From assembly GCA_946405485.1 (NCBI GenBank), contig CAMJHJ010000139.1, positions 1 through 6,586 of the forward strand: a DNA stretch of 6,586 bases. Reading direction: 5' to 3'. The notes below the pieces were generated by a model. That model was not told where the DNA came from, made no database searches, and worked only from the letters and a program-made list of their open reading frames with translations. Positions 1 to 5,652 of the stretch are shown piece by piece. A program made the position numbers and the translations under genes. Source of the DNA: an uncultured Bacteroidales bacterium (lineage in GTDB: Bacteria; Bacteroidota; Bacteroidia; Bacteroidales; UBA932). How positions within the stretch are numbered: the stretch's first letter is position 1; each line of letters starts with the position of its first letter.

Positions 1-497
1 GCCTGCCCCTCCGGAGAAATGCGGGTCACGAAGAAGCCGATGACCAGTGAAAGGAAGATGACGGGGAGGGTGTTGTTGCGTCCCAGGGCTGCGATGAAAT
101 TGGACGGGATGAAACCCGTCACAATGTCTTTGACGCCGGTATGGGTCACGGGATCGGGGACTTCCTGGAGCGCCGCCCCGGCCAGTCCGCCCGCTCCGGG
201 TTTGATCACATAAACCAGCAGCACGCCGGTTACGACGGCAAGGGCCATCGTCAGCAGATACCAACCCACCGTCTTGCCCCCCAGCCTTTTCAGCGCCTCT
301 CCCCCGCCTCCGGAGATGCGCGCGACACTGGTCGAGATAGAGAAGAAGATGATCGGGACGATCAGCAGTCCGAGGGCATTCATGAATAGCGTACCGATCC
401 AGTCGACATAGTCCGCTACGCCTGGCCAGAGGCAGCCGGCGGCGATGCCGAGTACCAGGGCTGTCAGGATCTGGAGGTAGAGGGGGAACTTTTTCAT
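1..497 (-). CDS. Dicarboxylate/amino acid:cation symporter, N-terminal part (cut by window edge)
   Basis: This is the 5' end of an inner-membrane secondary transporter of the DAACS family (SLC1-like; relatives GltP, DctA, GltT), which couples uptake of glutamate, aspartate or C4-dicarboxylates to Na+ or H+. Translating the reverse strand from the ATG at 497 gives 165 codons, open to the edge, beginning MKKFPLYLQILTALVLGIAA. Hydrophobic segments lie near residues 8-24, 34-54, 78-98 and 144-158. Family-type stretches are GLLIVPIIFFSI (43-54) and, at 125-155, a segment containing FIPSNFIAAL and NNTLPVIF. The family is usually about 400-440 residues, so roughly 60% is missing, including the HP1/HP2 hairpins and the substrate-binding NMDGT region, and the substrate cannot be told. 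A GTG directly before the ATG (500-498) is a possible alternative start. It is transcribed divergently from the phosphoesterase gene. Family call is firm; specificity is unknown. Confidence 0.9.
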   Translation of the reverse strand, partial: MKKFPLYLQILTALVLGIAAGCLWPGVADYVDWIGTLFMNALGLLIVPIIFFSISTSVARISGGGGEALKRLGGKTVGWYLLTMALAVVTGVLLVYVIKPGAGGLAGAALQEVPDPVTHTGVKDIVTGFIPSNFIAALGRNNTLPVIFLSLVIGFFVTRISPEGQ

Positions 498-516
498 CAC
501 TTGGGCGTATCTTCCA

Positions 517-548
517 CGAATTTAACCACACTCCTGTTTTTTTCCAAA
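517..548 (-). promoter_or_regulatory. Bacteroidota-type promoter for the symporter gene
   Basis: On the minus strand, TTTG (548-545) is followed after 20 bases by TAAATTCG (524-517), a 7-of-8 match to the Bacteroidota -7 box TAnnTTTG at the usual spacing. It would start transcription near 510, giving a leader of about a dozen bases before the ATG at 497. No clear Shine-Dalgarno is present, as is common in this phylum. The -33 box lies inside the inverted repeat at 541-556. Confidence 0.55.
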
Positions 549-556
549 TCTGGAAA
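541..556. repeat. Inverted repeat between divergent promoters, candidate operator
   Basis: TTTCCA (541-546) and TGGAAA (551-556) are perfect 6-bp inverted arms around the 4-base spacer AATC. The repeat covers the proposed -33 element of the leftward symporter promoter and falls in the spacer of the rightward phosphoesterase promoter. A dimeric regulator bound here could affect both genes. Six-bp arms in an AT-rich intergenic region can also arise by chance, so the operator role is inferred from position alone. Confidence 0.35.
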
Positions 557-560
557 TCGC

Positions 561-568
561 TATCTTTG
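561..568 (+). promoter_or_regulatory. Bacteroidota -7 box (TATCTTTG) for the phosphoesterase gene
   Basis: TATCTTTG matches the Bacteroidota -7 consensus TAnnTTTG exactly and ends 22 bases before the ATG at 591. At the expected -33 position (537-540) there is TTTT rather than TTTG, so the upstream element is weak. The same octamer occurs on the minus strand before the isomerase gene (2791-2784). Confidence 0.6.
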
Positions 569-590
569 TTAGAAAGAGAAATGAACCGAT

Positions 591-1928
591 ATGGATAGAA
601 GAGAGTTTTTGAAGAATTCAGCGGCGCTCACCGCCGCCACCGTGATTGCGCCGGAAATGCTCGCCGTCGAAGGGAAAACGGAGGCCATCCAGGCTCCGGA
701 TGGGGAGCAAAGCGCCTCCGGACGCCTGATCGCGTCCGCGCCGATGCTGCAGAACTACGCATCGGAAAGCATCGGTGTCGCTTTCGCCGTCAACGACTGG
801 GCCAACGGCTACGTCCTCATATCCGACCGTCCGGATATGGCCGGCGCCCGCAAGGTCAAGTGCGGCGGATACCGCGTGACCGACCTGAACGACCGTGTAC
901 AGCAAATCCGTGTGACCGGGCTCAAACCCGCCACGCGCTATTATTACCGTATCGGAGCCGACCGCATCCAGTACAAGGCAGGTTATTCGATGAAGATCAC
1001 CGGGAACGAGGAAGGCCCGCGCGTATACTCTTTCGTCACGGCCGGCAAAGGTGCCGAAGGTCATTTCTGCGTCGTGAACGATACGCATGCGCATTTCGAC
1101 ACCTTTGACAAACTGACGGAGAAGATCGCCGCCCTCGCACCTTCCTGCGTGGTATGGAACGGGGATGCGACCAACTGCGAGGAACGCATCGACAGCCAGG
1201 TGCGCATCTTCCTGGATCCGCCCATCACACGCAAGGACTACGCTTCCGAGATCCCTTATCTCTTCGCTCCCGGCAACCACGACTCGCGGGGCATGGCCAA
1301 CCGTCATTTCGAGCGCCTGTGGATGTGGCGCCAACCCGAAGAGCGCATCTCGCGCGACTGGGACCTGGGGCGTAATTTCGCCGTACGGATGGGAGACATC
1401 GCAATGATCGGCCTCGACACGGCCGAGGACAAACGGGACACCAATCCCCTCTTCGCCGGCCTGTTCAACAGCGAGGCTTACCGTGAGGCGCAGGTCGACT
1501 GGCTCCGGGACGCCTTGAAAAAGAAAGAGATCGCCACGGCGCCCTTCTTGGTGGCTTTCTGCCACATTCCCTTATTCGACGACGACCCGACACATAACCC
1601 CGGCGACGTCGCGCCTGCCGACAAGGATCCACGGTATTCGGCGGATTTCGCCTACTGGCAGCGCACCTGCGCCAAGCTTTGGACCCCGCTCCTGCAAAAG
1701 GCGAAGTGTCAGCTGATCGTCACCGCGCACATGCACACCTACCGCTATGACGCCCCGGACGGCACGCGCAAATGGGGTCATCTGGTCGGTGGCGGACCGG
1801 AATGGAGGGATGAAGTGAAATTCCCGACGGTCATCGAAGGCCGTGTGGAAGGCCGCCGGCTGCACATCAGCGTCCATAACATCCACACCGGCGCCATCCA
1901 GGACGAATACTGGTTCAACGCCCGCTAA
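591..1928 (+). CDS. Exported calcineurin-like metallophosphoesterase with PAP-like N-terminal domain
   Basis: A 445-residue phosphohydrolase predicted to act outside the cytoplasm. Its N-terminus, MDRREFLKNSAALTAATVIA, carries a twin-arginine motif (R3-R4-x-F-L-K) before a short hydrophobic stretch, suggesting Tat export of a folded, metal-loaded enzyme. Residues about 45-150 look like the beta-sandwich (fibronectin III/purple acid phosphatase N-terminal) domain, with the typical VTGLKPATRYYYRIG at 108-122. The catalytic domain follows with a complete metal-ligand set: D164 and H166 (NDTHAH), D192 (GD), N229-H230 (GNHD), H325 (FCHIP) and H380/H382 (AHMH). The first motif is DxH, unlike the tyrosine-containing set of true purple acid phosphatases, so a general phosphomono- or diesterase is the safer call. 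The substrate is unknown. The ATG at 591 is the first in-frame start after the promoter; an ATG at 581 is out of frame. A terminator hairpin follows, so it is probably monocistronic. Confidence 0.88.
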   Translation: MDRREFLKNSAALTAATVIAPEMLAVEGKTEAIQAPDGEQSASGRLIASAPMLQNYASESIGVAFAVNDWANGYVLISDRPDMAGARKVKCGGYRVTDLNDRVQQIRVTGLKPATRYYYRIGADRIQYKAGYSMKITGNEEGPRVYSFVTAGKGAEGHFCVVNDTHAHFDTFDKLTEKIAALAPSCVVWNGDATNCEERIDSQVRIFLDPPITRKDYASEIPYLFAPGNHDSRGMANRHFERLWMWRQPEERISRDWDLGRNFAVRMGDIAMIGLDTAEDKRDTNPLFAGLFNSEAYREAQVDWLRDALKKKEIATAPFLVAFCHIPLFDDDPTHNPGDVAPADKDPRYSADFAYWQRTCAKLWTPLLQKAKCQLIVTAHMHTYRYDAPDGTRKWGHLVGGGPEWRDEVKFPTVIEGRVEGRRLHISVHNIHTGAIQDEYWFNAR

Positions 1929-1935
1929 ACAAATA

Positions 1936-1966
1936 CGGCCCTCGATTCACATCGGGGGCCGCTTTG
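1936..1966. terminator. GC-rich bidirectional terminator hairpin between convergent genes
   Basis: Arms 1936-1946 and 1951-1961 pair over 11 bp (CGGCCCTCGAT with ATCGGGGGCCG, one G-T wobble) around the loop TCAC. It starts 7 bases after the phosphoesterase stop. Rightward it is followed only by CTTTG; leftward it is followed by TATTTGTTT, a better T-rich tail, so it may serve the isomerase operon at least as well. The hairpin is seen directly; the terminator role is inferred from form and position. Confidence 0.75.
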
Positions 1967-1977
1967 CAATTCTAACC

Positions 1978-2014
1978 TAATTTTAACCTATGAAAAACTA
2001 TTCGGTTAAAATTA
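1978..2014. repeat. AT-rich perfect inverted repeat in the convergent intergenic region
   Basis: TAATTTTAACC (1978-1988) and GGTTAAAATTA (2004-2014) are perfect 11-bp inverted arms around a 15-base loop. TTGCAATT flanks them on both sides (1964-1971 and 2015-2022). TAACCTA also occurs as a direct repeat 11 bp apart (1973-1979, 1984-1990). It begins 19 bases after the isomerase stop on the minus strand. It may add to termination or 3'-end stability, or bind a protein; its sequence does not decide. Confidence 0.5.
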
Positions 2015-2033
2015 TTGCAATTTCTGTGCCGTA

Positions 2034-2756
2034 CTACTCTTCCACCAGCTTGATTTCCACAATCTCAACCGGTTTGAGCGGGAGGTCGCGGGCATTGGTC
2101 TTAACCGCGGCGATCTTGTCGATGACATCGAGGCCGCTGACCGTCTGACCGAAAACGGTGTAAGCGCCATCCAGCTGGGCGCAGGCCGCCTCATTCTGGA
2201 CGATGTAGAACTGGGAACCGGAAGACTCGCGGTACGGATTGGCACGGTCGCCCTGGCGGGCAGCGGCAAGGGCACCCTTCTTGTGCGTGTATTCAGGGAC
2301 GAACTCTGCCGGAATCTTGTAGTCCGGACCGCCGGTACCATAACGGGCGACCGCGGAGGTGTCGCGGGTCAGCGGGTCTCCGCCCTGGATCATGAAGCCG
2401 TTGATCACGCGATGGAACAGCAGGCCGTCATAATAGCCTTCCAGCGAAAGCTTGGCGAAATTGTCGCGGTGCTTGGGCGTCTTGGAGAAAAGTTTGACAC
2501 GCATCGTGCCGTAATTGGTGATGATGTCGAAAACCGGCTCGGCCGGCAGCTTGGCAAATTTTTCCATGGCCACTTTTTTCTTTTCCACTTTCTTGAGGGC
2601 GTTGAGGGAGTCCTGGGCAGCCTTGACTGCCGCGATGGAGTCCGCACGCGCCTTCTCCGCCGCTTCAGCGGCCTTCTTGGCGCTGCGGCCGCATCCGCTG
2701 AAGAGCATCAGGATGGCGAGGACGGCGCCGGCAAGAAGAATGAGATTTCTTTTCAT
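2034..2756 (-). CDS. Cyclophilin-type peptidyl-prolyl cis-trans isomerase, lipoprotein
   Basis: A 240-residue PPIase expected to speed proline isomerisation and folding of exported proteins while tethered to a membrane. The N-terminus MKRNLILLAGAVLAILMLFSGC ends in a lipobox (FSGC), making C22 the likely lipidated residue. Residues about 24-68 are rich in Lys, Ala and Glu and look like a long charged helix or coiled-coil spacer. The cyclophilin domain covers about 74-238: FHRVINGFMIQGGDP (114-128) supplies catalytic R116 with F121 and Q124, SGSQFYI (179-185) supplies Q182 and F183, and LDGAYTVFGQ (195-204) closes the site, with Tyr where eukaryotic cyclophilin A has His, as in many bacterial members. 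The frame is open upstream to an ATG at 2945, but that extension overlaps the phosphatase gene, is Gly/Pro/Arg-rich and would bury the signal peptide; the ATG at 2756 also sits behind a -7 box. Domain call is firm. Confidence 0.92.
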   Translation of the reverse strand: MKRNLILLAGAVLAILMLFSGCGRSAKKAAEAAEKARADSIAAVKAAQDSLNALKKVEKKKVAMEKFAKLPAEPVFDIITNYGTMRVKLFSKTPKHRDNFAKLSLEGYYDGLLFHRVINGFMIQGGDPLTRDTSAVARYGTGGPDYKIPAEFVPEYTHKKGALAAARQGDRANPYRESSGSQFYIVQNEAACAQLDGAYTVFGQTVSGLDVIDKIAAVKTNARDLPLKPVEIVEIKLVEE

Positions 2757-2783
2757 ATCTGAATGTATTAGGATCCGTAGCGG

Positions 2784-2791
2784 CAAAGATA
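2784..2791 (-). promoter_or_regulatory. Bacteroidota -7 box (TATCTTTG) for the isomerase gene
   Basis: Read on the minus strand, TATCTTTG (2791-2784) is an exact TAnnTTTG match, placed directly after the TAG stop of the NAGPA-phosphatase gene and 27 bases before the isomerase ATG at 2756. No convincing -33 TTTG lies 19-21 bases upstream. It suggests that the isomerase can be expressed separately from the upstream operon, with read-through also possible. Confidence 0.5.
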
Positions 2792-4981
2792 CTAATAATT
2801 GACGAAAAGGGAGGTCCGTTTCCGGAGATAATCCTTGACATCCTGCCAGGCATAATATGGCCCCTGGACCGGGACCAGGTCTCCCAGCCGCGCCTCTTCC
2901 CCGTCCAGGAGCACTTTCACCAGCGGTTCCCCGGCCCTTCCGCAACGGGGTTGATAAAAGACCATCTGGATATTCGCCGCCATCGAGGAACGGAAAGTAT
3001 GGAACCAGTACACCAGGTCATCCTGCGAGGGCGGATAATAGCCGAAGCCTTCCAGGTCCGTGATCATGAGCAGCGCCATGACCACATGGTCGTGGCCGAA
3101 ACGAAGGTCGGCACCGCGTTCCCGCTTCGAAAGCCGCTCGTCCGCCTTGGCCACCATGTCATCGATGATGGATGAGCAGGGCGTCCGATACTGGATGTAC
3201 TCCCGGAAACGTTCATAATTGTCCGTCTCCCAAAGGGTCGCAAACTCTTCCCGGGTCAGGAAGCCGTCGAGTTCCGTAAGCCGTTCCTCTTCCGGAATGC
3301 TGTTCATCCCGGCGACAAGCATGTACAGGTGGAAGAAAACATCATAGGCATCCCGCTTCCCGAGGGCCATCAAAGGGTCCTTGAACAGGCGCCCGAGCAC
3401 TTCCTTGTATTGGGGGAACCTGCGATAGAAGAAAGCAGGTGAGCTCTCAGCATAAGGCATGACCGTCTCCGGCCCCTGATAGCGGAAAGGATTGGAGCCC
3501 GAATTGGGACGGGTCGCCTGGACGTCCAGCATCCCCTGGTGGGCATACACGGAGGTCCGGGGCGCTTCGCGGGAAATCGCCGAGCAGCAGGACGTCATGC
3601 TGATGATGGAGCGCACGGACGGCGAGGAACAGGCATCTACCCGACTCCCCTTCGTAAAGACGGTCGGGAAGGTATGCACCATCGTCCCGGCGATCCCCTG
3701 ATGCTGCGCCCAACCGAGCGGCGTCAGGTCACCGACCTGATAACGGGCCTTCTCCCAGAAGGGCTCCATCTGCTTCAGGAGGGCGGTGCCCCGGAGCGTC
3801 AGGTTCTCGGCGGAAGCACCTTCCTGCAACATCTCCAGCAGGATCGAATAAGCCTTTGAAGTATAGGCATAACGGGAACCGTGACGGCCGTAATGGCTGA
3901 TATAGACCGGCTCATAGCCTTTCGGAGCCGGAGTCATCTCCTTGGGGGACAAATCATAGACCGCATCCAGGCCGGAAGACTTGTTCCAATCGGCCATGAC
4001 CTCTTCCCGGACGCCTGAACGGGGCGGGACGGAGGCGGAAACGGCGGGCATTTCGACGATATAGAAATGCGAGGCGACCTTGCGTTCACCGGCATGGTCA
4101 TACCGCTTGTTGTCCGTGGGATAATTGACGACATGGGTCTGGGAATCCCCTTCCCCGCGCACGCAGAGAGTGGACGAGCCGCCGCCGTCCATATTCAGGG
4201 CATAACGGGGGTGGAAATGGGTGACGAGGAAATCCGTCAATTCCCGGGCGTTCATTCCTTCGCTGACGCCCGGTCTCCGGCCATCCACGACGATCAGGAT
4301 CAGGTGGTTGTCACCGGTCTTGGCAATCGCGGTGCGGGGATGCCGCACGCCCTGATGGCGAGCCGGATCCTCATATTCCAGTTTGCCCAGGTCTTCCCGC
4401 GTCAGGGAAGGATCGACGAAACGCTCCCCTACCGGGTCGTAATCGTCAATCAGCATGGGCGCGCTGGTGAAGATATTGGCTTCCGTGCTGGAGGCATAGA
4501 ACGCACGCTGCTCTCCGACTTCCTTTCCTTTTCCGTCGAAGGCGATCCGGACATCCCTGAGTCCGTCAGAGTAGACGGCGCCCTCACTCTTCCAGTTGGG
4601 TACGGGGCTGGTAAACACCGTATTGAACGGCATGCAGGACCAGGTGGTACCATCGACCTTGATAACCACGGATGAAGCCTCGTAGGAAGCGTTCATCGCG
4701 ACGACGGCCTTGTTGCGGAGGAAGACGTCCGAGGTGGTCTCCGCCCCGTCCGCCGGACGGGAGAAACGGAACGCATAGGCGGGATTGGACAGGTCCAGAT
4801 CGATGGCGAAGACCTGCTGGGCCGCGCCGGAGATCTCGTCCATGCCCGAGAATTGATAGTAGGTGATACCGTCGGCGACGGTCTTCACCGCCCAGCCGTT
4901 GCCGGAGACCGGAGCGGCCGCACCCTTGCCCGCTCCGGTCAGAAGCAGGAAAAGGACAGGGAGAAGAAGAAGTCTTTTCAT
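2792..4981 (-). CDS. Fusion protein: phosphodiester glycosidase (NAGPA/DUF2233) plus histidine acid phosphatase
   Basis: A 729-residue exported protein with two catalytic modules. Residues 1-23 form a Sec signal peptide (MKRLLLLPVLFLLLTGAGKG, then AAAP). Residues about 28-311 are a NAGPA-type phosphodiester glycosidase domain: AMNASYE (95-101), SAPMLIDDYDPVGE (173-186), HPRTAIAKT (214-222), VVDGRRPGVSEGM (231-243) and LNMDGGGSSTLCVRG (262-276). Residues about 325-729 are a histidine phosphatase clade-2 domain (acid phosphatase/MINPP-like): nucleophile motif YGRHGSRY (364-371, H367), phosphate-pocket candidates R370 and R457, and proton-donor motif GHD (629-631). The roughly 405-residue phosphatase is full length for its family but has no signal peptide of its own; a linker of about 15 residues joins the modules. 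Known NAGPA enzymes split sugar-phosphodiesters and histidine phosphatases remove phosphate monoesters, so sequential action on one substrate is inferred. The start is fixed by the signal peptide and by the ATGA overlap with the upstream esterase. The true substrate is unknown. Confidence 0.9.
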   Translation of the reverse strand: MKRLLLLPVLFLLLTGAGKGAAAPVSGNGWAVKTVADGITYYQFSGMDEISGAAQQVFAIDLDLSNPAYAFRFSRPADGAETTSDVFLRNKAVVAMNASYEASSVVIKVDGTTWSCMPFNTVFTSPVPNWKSEGAVYSDGLRDVRIAFDGKGKEVGEQRAFYASSTEANIFTSAPMLIDDYDPVGERFVDPSLTREDLGKLEYEDPARHQGVRHPRTAIAKTGDNHLILIVVDGRRPGVSEGMNARELTDFLVTHFHPRYALNMDGGGSSTLCVRGEGDSQTHVVNYPTDNKRYDHAGERKVASHFYIVEMPAVSASVPPRSGVREEVMADWNKSSGLDAVYDLSPKEMTPAPKGYEPVYISHYGRHGSRYAYTSKAYSILLEMLQEGASAENLTLRGTALLKQMEPFWEKARYQVGDLTPLGWAQHQGIAGTMVHTFPTVFTKGSRVDACSSPSVRSIISMTSCCSAISREAPRTSVYAHQGMLDVQATRPNSGSNPFRYQGPETVMPYAESSPAFFYRRFPQYKEVLGRLFKDPLMALGKRDAYDVFFHLYMLVAGMNSIPEEERLTELDGFLTREEFATLWETDNYERFREYIQYRTPCSSIIDDMVAKADERLSKRERGADLRFGHDHVVMALLMITDLEGFGYYPPSQDDLVYWFHTFRSSMAANIQMVFYQPRCGRAGEPLVKVLLDGEEARLGDLVPVQGPYYAWQDVKDYLRKRTSLFVNY
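4978..4981 (-). other. ATGA stop-start overlap (translational coupling)
   Basis: On the minus strand the four bases ATGA hold both the ATG of the NAGPA-phosphatase gene (4981-4979) and the TGA of the SGNH hydrolase gene (4980-4978). This suggests re-initiation by the same ribosomes and supports co-expression of the two products. Confidence 0.8.
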
Positions 4982-5649
4982 TTGAGAACGCGTTCTATGA
5001 TAGGTTGGATAACGGTTTCCATCGCAAGATAGCCGGCAGCGTTGGGATGGATGCTGTCTTTCTGGTATTCCTGTTTAAGCCCTTTCTGTCCATCCACCAG
5101 GACGGCGTAATAATCCGCGTACGGAATGCCCTTGCTGTCGGCGTAAGCTTTGATCATCGCATTGAGACTGATGATCCGGTCCTCGGGGCGGAAATCAGGC
5201 AGTTTAGGGAAGTTGTTGGATGGCGGCACTGAGCCCAGGATGACGCGGATCTTTGCCGCCTGGGCCATCTCAACCATCTGCTTCAGATTAGACAGGATGG
5301 CCTCGTCACTCCGCTGCGCGATGTCGTTAGTCCCGCCTTCGATCACGACGCAGTAGGGATCCAGGGCGACCACGTCCGCCTGGAAACGGGCGAGCATCTG
5401 GACGGTCGTATTGCCGCTGATGCCCTTGTTGGTATAACCGTGTGTCGTGAAAAAGACAGGGTGAAAGCCGTCGCGGGTCCACTGCCAGGTGATGCTGTCG
5501 CCGATGAATACGGCAGCAGGGCCTTTATGGGATCCGTCCAACTCCGGTGCCGGCGGAGGTGGTAATTCAGGGGTCGTATTCTTTTCTCCGCAGGAGAGCG
5601 TCAGGAGCGCCCCTGCGAGGAGAAACAGCCGGAAAAAACGTTTCAGCAT
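4978..5649 (-). CDS. SGNH/GDSL-type esterase, lipoprotein
   Basis: A 223-residue hydrolase of the SGNH superfamily, which removes acyl or acetyl esters from sugars and lipids through a Ser-Asp-His site. The N-terminus MLKRFFRLFLLAGALLTLSC gives a plausible, slightly relaxed lipobox (TLSC, C20) followed by a Pro-rich tether (29-36), so it should be anchored to a membrane facing the periplasm or the surface. Block I is FIGDSIT (48-54) with nucleophile S52, block II KGISGNTT (75-82) with G79, block III EGGTNDI (104-110) with N108, and block V DSIHPNAAGY (198-207) with D198 and H201. All four signature residues are present. Length suits a single-domain lysophospholipase-L1 or acetylxylan-esterase-like member. 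The start lies 3 bp after the stop of the upstream NAGPA gene and its stop overlaps the next start, so it is embedded in that operon. The substrate cannot be read from sequence; a glycan ester is favoured by context. Confidence 0.9.
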   Translation of the reverse strand: MLKRFFRLFLLAGALLTLSCGEKNTTPELPPPPAPELDGSHKGPAAVFIGDSITWQWTRDGFHPVFFTTHGYTNKGISGNTTVQMLARFQADVVALDPYCVVIEGGTNDIAQRSDEAILSNLKQMVEMAQAAKIRVILGSVPPSNNFPKLPDFRPEDRIISLNAMIKAYADSKGIPYADYYAVLVDGQKGLKQEYQKDSIHPNAAGYLAMETVIQPIIERVLK

Positions 5650-5652
5650 CGT

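Noticed and set aside
141..389. Plus-strand open frame of 82 codons in the left-edge region
   Set aside because: The minus strand here encodes an uninterrupted symporter N-terminus with family-typical transmembrane sequence; the plus-strand frame has no recognisable content.
618..1565. A 315-codon open frame on the minus strand opposite the metallophosphoesterase
   Set aside because: It lies wholly inside a well-supported gene on the other strand, shows no recognisable domain, and is explained by the GC-biased codon use of that gene.
1990..2148. A 52-codon plus-strand frame beginning MKNYSVKIIAIS in the convergent intergenic region
   Set aside because: The start resembles a signal peptide, but most of the frame runs antisense to the isomerase 3' end with no recognisable domain, the first codons are just the loop and arm of the AT-rich inverted repeat, and there is no good promoter box.
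2757..2945. N-terminal extension of the isomerase frame to an upstream ATG at 2945
   Set aside because: It overlaps the 3' end of the phosphatase gene in another frame, has a Gly/Pro/Arg-rich composition, and would place the lipoprotein signal peptide internally; a promoter box and ATG at 2756 fit better.
3934..4060. Possibility that the two-domain gene is an assembly or frameshift artefact joining two genes
   Set aside because: One continuous frame crosses the linker with no stop, the phosphatase lacks a separate signal peptide or start signal, and both domains are full length.
4067..4675. A 202-codon plus-strand frame opposite the NAGPA module of the fusion gene
   Set aside because: The minus-strand frame has clear domain motifs throughout this stretch; the opposite frame has none and is a codon-bias shadow.
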